The translations under genes were made by a program, and so were the position numbers. From positions 1 to 37,545 of the forward strand of contig NZ_WWIR01000206.1 in assembly GCF_009863025.1 (NCBI RefSeq): DNA of 37,545 nt, read 5' to 3'. Within the stretch, counting starts at the first letter, position 1. Each line of letters begins with the position of its first letter. The notes beneath the pieces were generated by a model. The model saw only the letters and a list, made by a program, of their open reading frames with translations. It had not been told where the DNA came from and ran no database searches. Origin of the DNA: Streptomyces sp. SID4985. Its GTDB lineage: Bacteria; Actinomycetota; Actinomycetes; Streptomycetales; Streptomycetaceae. This document shows positions 24,217-30,997 of this stretch, piece after piece.

Positions 24217-24921
24217 TCACCCTGCGACCGTGATATCCGCGTCAGTATGAACGCCGCTCGCCCGGAGGACGTCGATCACGATCTCCGTGATCCAGGCCGC
24301 CGCCTGCGGCGTCCACTCCGGGGCGGTGCCCTGAAGGGGCAGTGAGGAGGGCGATGGGCTGAGGCGTACGTGTCCTTGGGACAACCGCGCGACTTGGACG
24401 GCGAGTTGCTCGGCGGCGACGGGCGGGGGCGGGGAGACGCACAACGTGATGTCCGTTCTGGCCGCTGGGTCGGAGAGGGCGAACCAGTCCGCGTCGCCCC
24501 GTAGGTCGAAGCCTGTGTCGGGGGCCAGGGCTATGGGGACGTGCGACCGCAGGGAGGTGAGGCGGACCTCGCCGATCCGGTGCAGGGCGTCCATCAGGAC
24601 CTGGGTCATCGGGAGTACCGGGAGGTGCTGGGCCGGGAGATCCGTGGCGGGGTGGACCGTCAGCCGGGCCAGTTGGCGGACCGCGCCGTCCTGGGACCAG
24701 TCGCCTCCGGCGTCCGCGTGCTCCCAGCGTCGGCCGCCGAGCGCCTGCCCCGGGCTCAGGTGCGTGGAGCTCCAGCCGTACGCCGCCGCCCGCTTCACGA
24801 CCAGGCTGTACACATCCTCGTCCAGGTCGTGGTCGGCGCTGACCTGGGAGATCCAGGGGTGTCGGCGCAGCACTCCGTGCAGCTCGACGGTCATGGTGAG
24901 GGTGTCGGCGTCCTCCGTCAC
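24217..24921 (-). CDS. Hypothetical protein, last gene of a three-gene operon
   Basis: 234-residue protein I do not recognise. It begins GTG 24921 (VTEDADTLTMTVELHGVLRRHPWIS), overlapping the stop of the upstream DUF6000 gene by 4 bp (GTGA). An ATG at 24894 is the other option. It is soluble, with blocks such as VYSLVVKRAAAYGWSSTHLSPGQ, GDWSQDGAVRQLARLTVHPATDL, FALSDPAARTDITLCVSP and WTPQAAAWITEIVIDVLRAS. Tight coupling with the DUF6000 gene suggests a shared process. The frame is open much further upstream (to 25314), but that part is the reverse reading of DUF6000 coding sequence. Confidence 0.65.
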   Translation of the reverse strand: MTEDADTLTMTVELHGVLRRHPWISQVSADHDLDEDVYSLVVKRAAAYGWSSTHLSPGQALGGRRWEHADAGGDWSQDGAVRQLARLTVHPATDLPAQHLPVLPMTQVLMDALHRIGEVRLTSLRSHVPIALAPDTGFDLRGDADWFALSDPAARTDITLCVSPPPPVAAEQLAVQVARLSQGHVRLSPSPSSLPLQGTAPEWTPQAAAWITEIVIDVLRASGVHTDADITVAG

Positions 24922-25532
24922 GTGCTTATTCCCCGTCCGCTCTCGGCGGCGAAGTCGCAGAGCTGCTCGATGAAGTCGCGCTGGTGGGCGGGACTTCCGA
25001 GGTCCGTGCCGGGCATGCCGTCGAGCCACCGCTCCCAGAGGCCGTCCGGGGTGAGGAAGCGGGCTGCCCGGTCGCTCCGGAGGCGGGCGTCGAGCAGCAG
25101 GAGTGCGCCGAGGGCGGCCGGCTGGTCGTAGGGGAGATCGGGGCGGCCCAGGTAGCGGTCGAGGTACGCGACCAGGAGACCGGCGTCGGCAGCGGTGCCG
25201 AAGCCGGCCAGGGCGACGCAGTACGCCCGCCCCGCGTACGGGCCTTCGCTGGCCAGCAGGAGTTCCCCGAGCCGTTCCCGGAACTCCGTCCTCCCCGCGA
25301 CGGCGATGAGCCACGCCGCCGTCTTGCGCTCCCGCCAGCTACCGCCCAGCAGGACACCCAGTCCGGCATCGCTGATCTTCCCGGCGTCCTCACCGAGACT
25401 CCGCGCGAACTCGGCCCGCTCCGGCCCGCTCATACGGAGAAGGCTGCCGCCGAGTTTGAGATACCGGCGTCCGGGGGTGACGTACTGACGGACCAACTGG
25501 TCCAGTTCATCCGCTTCTTCAGCGTCGCGCAC
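24918..25532 (-). CDS. DUF6000 family protein
   Basis: 204-residue soluble protein. Visible blocks are RQYVTPGRRYLKLGGSLLRMSGPERAEFARSLGEDAGKISDAGLGVLLGGSWRERKTAAWLIAV, then LASEGPYAGRAYCVALAGFG, and PDLPYDQPAALGALLLLD with LWERWLDG. This agrees with my memory of DUF6000, a helix-rich family common in Streptomyces, often near immunity-type or regulatory genes. Function is unknown. The start is uncertain: GTG 25532 (VRDAEEADELD) is chosen over TTG 25568, and neither has a ribosome binding site. Middle gene of a three-gene operon; its stop overlaps the next start. Confidence 0.72.
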   Translation of the reverse strand: MRDAEEADELDQLVRQYVTPGRRYLKLGGSLLRMSGPERAEFARSLGEDAGKISDAGLGVLLGGSWRERKTAAWLIAVAGRTEFRERLGELLLASEGPYAGRAYCVALAGFGTAADAGLLVAYLDRYLGRPDLPYDQPAALGALLLLDARLRSDRAARFLTPDGLWERWLDGMPGTDLGSPAHQRDFIEQLCDFAAESGRGIST

Positions 25533-25580
25533 GTCGGCATTGTTGTGGGGGCAGGGCTTTTGGGGCAAGCGACGAAGTGC

Positions 25581-25922
25581 TTACGGCTGTTTTCGCCGTA
25601 CGCCCGTGCATGCCAGCAGTTCTTTGTCGACCTCGGTGATGAAGACCATGTAGATCCACGCCCCGTCCACGGAATCGATCCGACCCAGGCGCACCGGCCC
25701 GCCATGTCCGGCGAGGAGTCGTACGGCGCGTTCCAGGCCGAAGGTCTCCGTGCCGCGGCGGTGGGTCAGACGGAGGCGCCGGGCGTAGGTGCGGGCGAGC
25801 GGCTGGGCGGGAGTGGTGCCCTCCCAGATGACGTACGAGGCGCCCGCGCGGAGGGAGGACAGTGCGGCCTCGGCAGCGTCGTCCGCCTTGGTCAGGAGCC
25901 GTTCGAGCTCGGCGCGTTCCAT
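25581..25922 (-). CDS. Small hypothetical protein, first gene of a three-gene operon
   Basis: 113-residue protein, start ATG 25922 (MERAELERLLTKADDAAEAALSSLRAGASYVIWEGTTPAQ). The N-terminal helix is followed by a beta-rich part (TYARRLRLTHRRGTETFGLERAV; GPVRLGRIDSVDGAWIYMVFITEVDKELL). I do not recognise a family. It is separated from the DUF6000 gene by 12-48 bp, depending on that start. Its start region carries a 17-bp tandem repeat that multiplies ATG-like codons, so the true start is uncertain; GTG 25937 is also in frame. Confidence 0.6.
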   Translation of the reverse strand: MERAELERLLTKADDAAEAALSSLRAGASYVIWEGTTPAQPLARTYARRLRLTHRRGTETFGLERAVRLLAGHGGPVRLGRIDSVDGAWIYMVFITEVDKELLACTGVRRKQP

Positions 25923-25952
25923 GGGGCCATCATCCACATGGGGCCATCATCC
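25921..25952. repeat. 17-bp tandem repeat at the start codon of the small operon gene
   Basis: ATGGGGCCATCATCC occurs at 25921-25935 and again at 25938-25952, a period of 17 bp, with a partial third copy (ATGGCC) after it. The period is not a multiple of three, so copy number would shift possible starts. Confidence 0.8.
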
Positions 25953-26066
25953 ATATGGCCCGGCACCATGGTGTCGCCCTCCCCGCACCCGCCCGGCATC
26001 CCCGCACAGGCAAGTGAGAAGGCCCCGCCCCCGGAAGGGGCCGGCCCCCTCACCGCCCGTGCATCC

Positions 26067-26219
26067 TCAGCCGCACTGGCAGGGCGCCCCCGACTGGCAG
26101 CCGCAGCCGCAGCCCGAGCCGCAGCCGCAGGCGGCGATCAGGGGGAGGGAGAGGGGGTTGGCGGGGTGTTCGGTGGGCTCGGGCTGGGTGGGGTCGGGTG
26201 TGGTGGGGGATTCGGGCAT
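26067..26219 (-). CDS. 50-residue cysteine-rich peptide, metallothionein-like
   Basis: Tiny gene with an ideal ribosome binding site: AGGAGG 5 nt before ATG 26219. The first half (MPESPTTPDPTQPEPTEHPANP) is Pro/Thr/Glu-rich and likely disordered. LSLPLIAA follows. The last 20 residues hold seven cysteines (31, 33, 37, 39, 41, 47, 49) in a Cys-Gly-rich pattern, CGCGSGCGCGC then CQCG, with no signal peptide. The spacing suits metal clusters. Metal buffering is the plainest reading; an unrecognised RiPP precursor is the alternative, but no modification enzyme is nearby. It sits between the three-gene operon and phoU. I think similar short proteins exist in other Streptomyces. Confidence 0.75.
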   Translation of the reverse strand: MPESPTTPDPTQPEPTEHPANPLSLPLIAACGCGSGCGCGCQSGAPCQCG

Positions 26220-26236
26220 GGGTCCTCCTCGACACG

Positions 26237-26252
26237 GGGGCCAGATGGCCCC
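26237..26252 (-). promoter_or_regulatory. Hairpin in the 5' region of the cysteine-rich peptide gene
   Basis: GGGGCCA-GA-TGGCCCC forms a 7-bp perfect stem just upstream of the AGGAGG on the minus strand. It could be part of the leader, an operator, or nothing more than GC-rich sequence. Confidence 0.35.
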
Positions 26253-26316
26253 GACCGTTCCATGCCCAATTCCAGGGCCGTCCCTACGGGGTATCAACGG
26301 CGCATTCAGGGCGCAT

Positions 26317-26336
26317 GGGGGCGTCCGCACGCCCCC
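26317..26336. terminator. GC-rich hairpin downstream of phoU
   Basis: GGGGGCGT (26317-26324) pairs perfectly with ACGCCCCC (26329-26336) around CCGC. It lies about 170 bp after the phoU stop. Possible terminator of phoU; no T-run. The 285 bp around it (26220-26504) holds no gene. Confidence 0.45.
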
Positions 26337-26439
26337 GGGCAAGTCACGGCACGGGCAAGGCGGTTCACCGTGTCTCGCCCGGCCCGTGCACAACTCCCGT
26401 GTCGCGTAGGGGAGGTTCCGTATGCCTCGGCCGCCCCAC

Positions 26440-26510
26440 CAGCGACCCCCAGCCCCCTCAGCCCAGCGACCCCCGGCCCCTCAGCCCGGCAACCCCCGCC
26501 ACCCTCACCC
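26440..26510. repeat. Imperfect ~24-bp tandem repeat over the phoU stop codon
   Basis: Three degenerate units begin at 26440, 26464 and 26487. The first two start CAGCGACCCCC and end TCAGCC; the third is more divergent. The stop codon of phoU (26505-26507) lies in the last unit. Confidence 0.6.
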
Positions 26511-27203
26511 CTGTTCCGTCCCGCCCACCGCCGGAGGCACATCCTGCTGCTGCTGGATCTCGTCCGCGTGCTCGCCCGTCACCAGGTACACCACCCGCTT
26601 GGCCACGGCGACCGCGTGGTCCGCGTACCGCTCGTAGTAGCGGCCGAGGAGTGTGACGTCGACCGCCGTCTCGATGCCGTGCTTCCAGCGGTCGTCGATC
26701 AGGTGCTGGAAGAGGGTGCGGTGGAGGAGGTCCATCTCGTCGTCGTCCTGCTCCAGTTGGAGCGCGAGGTCGACGTCCTTGGTGATGATGACCTCCGCCG
26801 CCTTCGCCATGAGGCGCTGGGCGAGCTGGCCCATCTCCAGGATGGTGGCGTGCAGGTACTGCGGGACCGCCCGCTCCGGGAAGCGCAGCCGGGCCAGCTT
26901 GGCCACGTGCTGGGCGAGGTCGCCCGAGCGCTCCAGGTCGGCGGACATGCGCAGTGACGTGACGACGATGCGCAGATCGGTGGCCACCGGCTGCTGGCGG
27001 GCGAGCAGGGCTATCGCCCGGGCCTCCAGGTCGTGCTGGAGTTCGTCGACCTTCTGGTCGGCCTCGATCACGCTCTCGGCCAGCTTGAGGTCGGCGTCCA
27101 GGATGGCGGTGGTGGCGCGCCCGATCGCCGAGCCGACCAGCCGGGCCATCTCCACCAGACCGTCGCCGATCGAGTCCAGTTCCTCGTGGTACGCGTCCCG
27201 CAT
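26505..27203 (-). CDS. phoU: PhoU phosphate signalling protein
   Basis: 232-residue cytosolic all-helical protein with two PhoU repeats (about 10-105 and 115-210). It contains the expected metal-binding acidic patterns, for example DLERSGDLAQHVAKLARL near 89-106 and YYERYADHAVAVAKRVVYL near 190-208. PhoU links the Pst transporter state to the PhoR kinase and represses the Pho regulon. It is divergent from phoRP as in other Streptomyces. AGGAGAGGG is correctly placed before ATG 27203. The tail (EIQQQQDVPPAVGGTEQG) is disordered. Confidence 0.95.
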   Translation of the reverse strand: MRDAYHEELDSIGDGLVEMARLVGSAIGRATTAILDADLKLAESVIEADQKVDELQHDLEARAIALLARQQPVATDLRIVVTSLRMSADLERSGDLAQHVAKLARLRFPERAVPQYLHATILEMGQLAQRLMAKAAEVIITKDVDLALQLEQDDDEMDLLHRTLFQHLIDDRWKHGIETAVDVTLLGRYYERYADHAVAVAKRVVYLVTGEHADEIQQQQDVPPAVGGTEQG

Positions 27204-27317
27204 CAGATCCCTCTCCTACGTACAGTCCTATGTGCAAACGGGGCCGCCCGTGCGGGCCCCATGCCCACACCGCCCCACGCTCCCACGTTCCGCCCCGTAC
27301 GCGTCCGTTTCCGCCAC

Positions 27318-27350
27318 CCGGTGTGAACGTCCACTGGCTTGAAGGTGAAC
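27318..27350 (-). promoter_or_regulatory. PHO box (PhoP direct repeats) between phoU and phoR
   Basis: Read on the minus strand: GTTCACCTTCA (27350-27340), AGCCAGTGGAC (27339-27329), GTTCACACCGG (27328-27318). The outer 11-bp units match the GTTCACC-type direct repeat bound by PhoP, exactly 22 bp apart. The middle unit is poor. It lies between the divergent promoters, as expected for a PhoP-controlled bidirectional region. Confidence 0.8.
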
Positions 27351-27411
27351 TCTGGGCGACGAGTGTCCGAGGTCGCACACCGGTGGCTGTGGGCAGGTCG
27401 TACCCCATGCC

Positions 27412-27423
27412 TAACCTGGTCAC
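27412..27423 (+). promoter_or_regulatory. -10 box of a leaderless phoRP promoter
   Basis: TAACCT (27412-27417) lies 6 nt before the phoR ATG at 27424, and no ribosome binding site is present. A transcript would begin at or near the start codon. This agrees with a leaderless phoRP message. Confidence 0.55.
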
Positions 27424-28722
27424 ATGGACGTGAACGCGGCGGTCGCCGCAGCGGCGGCGATCGCCGGGGTGCTCACCGGCGTCATCGCCGTGCTGGCGTT
27501 CCGCTGGAGCGAGCGCGACCAGAAGCGGCACACCCGGACCTCGCTGCACACCGACGCGGTGCTGCCGCCCGGCGTGGACACCGTGCTGTCGGTGCTCCGC
27601 TCCTCGGCGGTCGTGCTGGACGAGGCGGACGCCGTGGTCAAGGCCAGCTCCGCGGCGTACGCCCTCGGGCTGGTCCGGGGCGGCAAGCTCTCCGTCGAGC
27701 CGATGCTCCAGATGGCCCGGGACACCCGGCGCGACGGCGAGATACGCCAGGTCGAGCTGGACCTGCCCCGGCGCGGCACCGGACGCGGCGAGGCCCTCGC
27801 GGTCTCCGCACGCGTCGCCCCGCTCGGCTCCCGGCTGGTGCTGCTGCTGGTCGAGGACCTGACCGAGGCCCGCCGCATCGAGGCCGTACGACGCGACTTC
27901 GTGGCCAACGTGAGCCACGAGCTGAAGACCCCGACCGGCGCCCTCTCCCTGCTCTCCGAGGCCGTCATGGACGCCTCCGACGACCCCGAGGCGGTCCAGC
28001 GCTTCGCGGGCCGGATGCAGATCGAGGCGACCCGGCTCACCAACCTGGTCCAGGAGCTCATCGACCTCTCGCGGGTGCAGAACGACGATCCGCTGGAGGA
28101 CGCCGAGCCCGTGCGCGTGGACGAGCTGGTCGCGGAGGCCGTCGACCGTTGCCGTCACCAGGCCGGTACGAAGCAGATCACCATGGCCGCCGCGATCCAG
28201 GGCCCCGAGCGGCCCGCCTCCGAGGGCGGCGGCCGCCGCGCCGGTACCGAACTGCGGGTCTGGGGCAACCGCGGCCAGCTCGCCGCGGCCCTCGGCAACC
28301 TGGTCGAGAACGCCGTCAACTACTCCCCGGCCCGCACCCGCGTCGGCATAGCCGCCCGCCGGGTCGCCGCACCCGGCGGCGACCTCATCGAGCTGGCGGT
28401 CACCGACCAGGGCATCGGCATCTCCGACAAGGACAAGGAGCGCATCTTCGAGCGCTTCTACCGCGTCGACCCGGCCCGTTCGCGCGCCACCGGAGGCACC
28501 GGCCTCGGACTCGCGATCGTCAAGCACGTCGTCGCCTCGCACGGCGGCGAGGTCTCGGTCTGGAGCGCCGAGGGCCAGGGCTCCACCTTCACCCTGCGGC
28601 TGCCGGAGGCGGGCGCAGCCCGCGCCCGCGCGGCACAGCACCCCGGTCTCGACGACGAGAACCGGGACAGCGACGACTCATCCCCTTACGAACCGCTTCC
28701 CGCCCCGGAGGTCCTTCCGTGA
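27424..28722 (+). CDS. phoR: PhoR (SenX3-like) membrane sensor histidine kinase
   Basis: 432-residue sensor of phosphate limitation. One strong N-terminal membrane span (about 4-26) is visible, then a short linker and a PAS-like region (about 55-145). The HisKA domain has the phospho-acceptor H165 in FVANVSHELKTPTGAL. The ATPase part holds the N box N292/N296 (LGNLVENAVNYS), G1 DQGIGI (328-333), the F box FERFYRVD and G2 GGTGLGLAI (357-365). A Ser/Asp/Pro-rich tail ends it. It overlaps phoP by 4 bp (GTGA). The layout with one span matches M. tuberculosis SenX3. Confidence 0.95.
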   Translation: MDVNAAVAAAAAIAGVLTGVIAVLAFRWSERDQKRHTRTSLHTDAVLPPGVDTVLSVLRSSAVVLDEADAVVKASSAAYALGLVRGGKLSVEPMLQMARDTRRDGEIRQVELDLPRRGTGRGEALAVSARVAPLGSRLVLLLVEDLTEARRIEAVRRDFVANVSHELKTPTGALSLLSEAVMDASDDPEAVQRFAGRMQIEATRLTNLVQELIDLSRVQNDDPLEDAEPVRVDELVAEAVDRCRHQAGTKQITMAAAIQGPERPASEGGGRRAGTELRVWGNRGQLAAALGNLVENAVNYSPARTRVGIAARRVAAPGGDLIELAVTDQGIGISDKDKERIFERFYRVDPARSRATGGTGLGLAIVKHVVASHGGEVSVWSAEGQGSTFTLRLPEAGAARARAAQHPGLDDENRDSDDSSPYEPLPAPEVLP

Positions 28723-29399
28723 CCCGAGTGCTCGTCGTCGAGGACGAGGAGTCCTTCTCCGACGCCCTGTCGTACATGCTCCGCAAGGAGGGCTTCGAGG
28801 TCGCCGTGGCGGCGACCGGCCCCGACGGACTGGAGGAGTTCGAGCGCAACGGCGCCGACCTCGTCCTCCTCGACCTGATGCTGCCGGGGCTGCCCGGTAC
28901 GGAGGTGTGCCGTCAGCTGCGCGGCCGCTCCAACGTCCCGGTGATCATGGTGACCGCCAAGGACAGTGAGATCGACAAGGTCGTCGGCCTGGAGATAGGG
29001 GCTGACGACTACGTGACCAAGCCCTTCTCCTCGCGCGAGCTGGTCGCCCGCATCCGCGCGGTGCTCCGCAGGCGCGGCGAACCGGAGGAGGTCACCCCGG
29101 CCGCGCTGGAGGCGGGCCCGGTCCGCATGGACGTGGACCGTCACGTGGTGACCGTCGGCGGCGCGAAGGTCGACCTCCCGCTGAAGGAGTTCGACCTGCT
29201 GGAGATGCTGCTGCGCAACGCGGGCCGGGTGCTCACCCGTATGCAGCTGATCGACCGGGTGTGGGGCGCCGACTACGTGGGCGACACCAAGACCCTCGAC
29301 GTCCACGTCAAGCGCCTGCGCGCCAAGATCGAGCCGGACCCGGGCGCGCCGCGCTTCCTGGTGACGGTGCGCGGCCTGGGCTACAAGTTCGAGCCGTAA
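28719..29399 (+). CDS. phoP: PhoP (RegX3-like) response regulator
   Basis: 226-residue OmpR-type regulator. The receiver has acidic residues E8/D9/E10, phospho-acceptor D52 in LLDLMLPG, T79 in VTAKD and K101 in DYVTKPF. The winged-helix DNA-binding domain (about 130-226) contains LPLKEFDLLEMLLRNAGRVLTRMQLIDRVWG and the recognition helix TKTLDVHVKRLRAKIE. It activates phosphate-scavenging genes through PHO boxes and represses antibiotic and nitrogen genes. The start GTG 28719 overlaps the phoR stop. The reading frame is open long before it, which is GC-rich shadow, not gene. Confidence 0.96.
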   Translation: MTRVLVVEDEESFSDALSYMLRKEGFEVAVAATGPDGLEEFERNGADLVLLDLMLPGLPGTEVCRQLRGRSNVPVIMVTAKDSEIDKVVGLEIGADDYVTKPFSSRELVARIRAVLRRRGEPEEVTPAALEAGPVRMDVDRHVVTVGGAKVDLPLKEFDLLEMLLRNAGRVLTRMQLIDRVWGADYVGDTKTLDVHVKRLRAKIEPDPGAPRFLVTVRGLGYKFEP

Positions 29400-29426
29400 G
29401 CCGTACCGGCCGTACGGCTTACGACA

Positions 29427-29464
29427 AAGGGTGGGCGCCCCTGGAATCCGGGGCACCCACCCTT
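29427..29464. terminator. Bidirectional terminator between phoP and the lipoprotein gene
   Basis: Arms 29427-29441 and 29450-29464 form a 15-bp stem with one C-A mismatch (AAGGGTGGG ... CCCACCCTT) and an 8-nt loop. The flanks are A-rich on one side and T on the other, so it can act for both convergent genes. Confidence 0.85.
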
Positions 29465-29482
29465 CGTGCGTCGTACGACCGC

Positions 29483-30181
29483 TCAGTGACCGGCGGCCGA
29501 CTGCGAGGCGGAGTCGCTCGGGGTCGCGCCCTCGGCCGGTGCGCCGGAGGTCTTGTCGTCCGGCTTCGCGCTCGTGGAGGCGCCGGCGCCCGGCTCGCCC
29601 GCGGCCGGGGCCGAGGCGGAGGAGGACGCGGTGGCGGACGGGGAGGACGTGGCGGCCGGGGCCGACGGGATCTCGCTCGGGCCCCACTTGGTGAAGTAGC
29701 TGGTCGCCGGGACCACGAAGGCACGCAGGCTGACCGCGCCGGTCTGGCTGAAGGTGAAGGTGACCTTCTGCGCGTTGCCGTTGCGGACGATCTCGCCGCC
29801 GCTCGCGAGCATCGCGGAGGCGTTGTCCTTGCCGCCGATGACCAGGGAGCCGTGGGCCGGGACGCTCAGGCTCTGCCCCTTGGCGGCCTTCAGCTCGACG
29901 CTGTCGTTCGCACCCGGGACGGTGATCGACTGGAGCGTCTGGGCCTTCGTACCGGAGTTGAAGAGCGTCGCGGAGATGGCGAGCGGACCCGTGGCCTTGG
30001 CGTCGGGCTGCGTGATCACCAGGGCGTTCTGGACCTTGATGGTGCCGACGCTGGTCGCCGCGTTGTCGGGCCTGATCTCCAGGGTCTGGGCGTCGTTGCC
30101 GGCGCCGCAGGCGGCGAGCATGGCCAGCGGGAAAGCGATGGCAGAGGCGGCGAGGGCGCCGCGTCGAAGGCTGCTGCTCAC
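29483..30181 (-). CDS. LpqE-like lipoprotein (DUF461/PCuAC-like)
   Basis: 232-residue exported lipoprotein. The signal peptide MSSSLRRGALAASAIAFPLAMLAAC has a lipobox LAAC with lipidated C25. The mature domain (about 28-165) is beta-rich with NALVITQPDAKATGPLAISATLFNSGTKAQTL, the fold of the copper-chaperone-like DUF461 family. The tail from about 170 is a long Ser/Ala/Pro/Thr-rich, disordered stretch. No Met/His copper motif is obvious, so metal binding is unproven. In M. tuberculosis lpqE (Rv3584) also neighbours carD. The start GTG 30181 has AAGGAG 11 nt upstream. Confidence 0.85.
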   Translation of the reverse strand: MSSSLRRGALAASAIAFPLAMLAACGAGNDAQTLEIRPDNAATSVGTIKVQNALVITQPDAKATGPLAISATLFNSGTKAQTLQSITVPGANDSVELKAAKGQSLSVPAHGSLVIGGKDNASAMLASGGEIVRNGNAQKVTFTFSQTGAVSLRAFVVPATSYFTKWGPSEIPSAPAATSSPSATASSSASAPAAGEPGAGASTSAKPDDKTSGAPAEGATPSDSASQSAAGH

Positions 30182-30488
30182 GGCGGCGGCAACTCCTTGA
30201 ACGCACGGACGGCCTTCTTTGTAAAGCCGCCCTAAGTATCAGTCAGCGGACTTAGGCTACCGAGCCGTTCCCGGGCGGCCGCACCCGACCCTCCCCAAGA
30301 CCGCGGCGTCCCTCCGGGTGGGCGAGCGGGAGGCCCTTCCTGGCAGACCGACGGCAGGTCGACGGCAGGCCGACGACCCGCCGGACGCCCGTGACGCACC
30401 GCGTGCGACACACCCCGTGACGCGCCGCATGACACACCGCGCGAATTTCCGGTGAAGGAATGTGGTGCCCAAGATTTCGGCCGGCCGA

Positions 30489-30537
30489 TTGACCCGCGTG
30501 ATTGACCAGGATTGAGCCACTTGATTGAGCCACTTGT
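30489..30537. repeat. Cluster of GATTGA repeats with a 13-bp perfect tandem pair
   Basis: GATTGA starts at 30489, 30502, 30512 and 30525. The last two belong to a perfect tandem pair, GATTGAGCCACTT at 30512-30524 and 30525-30537. The TTGACC/TTGAGC strings resemble -35 elements. Function unknown. Confidence 0.85.
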
Positions 30538-30940
30538 TTGACCGGCTCCTATTGGCGCGCCGTATTGCCGGACGGCATTGAGCGTTCCGGGTGATCCTTC
30601 GGATCATCGAAGTGCCCCATCCGTCTCTTCATCCGCTTCATCATCATCAGCAACATCCGACACTGATCCACCGCTCGTTCGGCCCCCTGTGATCAATTCC
30701 GGATTCGTCTCGTACCGGTCCCTCGCCGTCGAACGGAGCGCCGGAAGTCGTACGCTTGAGGGGAGGCAAACCGGGACATTCGTCCGCTCGGGGCGGACCT
30801 GGGGAGCGTGTGACGTACGCGTTTCATGCCGCCCACAGAGCCGCTCCGACCTGCGAATTCCCGGTTCCGCAGGTGGCCCGCAGCACGTTCCGGTCGCTGT
30901 TGTCAAGCCCCGAGATATGCCCTGACCTGCGAAAACGCCA

Positions 30941-30969
30941 TTCAGAAGACGCCGTATCCGTGTTACCCT
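30941..30969 (+). promoter_or_regulatory. Candidate sigma-HrdB-type promoter of carD
   Basis: TTCAGA (30941-30946), a 17-nt spacer and TACCCT (30964-30969) precede the carD start by about 29 nt, with GGAAGGGG (30980-30987) as the ribosome binding site. The -35 match is weak. Confidence 0.35.
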
Positions 30970-30997
30970 GGATAGCCACGGAAGGGGTACCTGTCAC

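Larger units (their letters stand above)
30182..30997. other. 816-bp intergenic region between the lipoprotein gene and carD
   Basis: No convincing gene. GC content falls noticeably in the central part. It holds repeated GATTGA motifs (30489-30537), a small hairpin TGATCC-TTC-GGATCA (30592-30606), and candidate promoter elements of carD near its right end. The space is large for this gene-dense genome and may contain promoters for both divergent genes or an unannotated RNA. Confidence 0.65.

Noticed and set aside
26363..26369. Single GTTCACC near phoU as a possible PHO box
   Set aside because: Only one unit. A PhoP site needs at least two properly spaced repeats.
27339..28718. Long plus-strand frame before phoP that would fuse extra sequence to it
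   Set aside because: The upstream part is the wrong-frame reading of phoR. PhoP begins at the overlapping GTG 28719 with the conserved TRVLVVEDEE.
30604..30906. 100-codon minus-strand frame in the gap before carD
   Set aside because: No ribosome binding site, no recognisable family, and third positions are not GC-rich as in real genes here.
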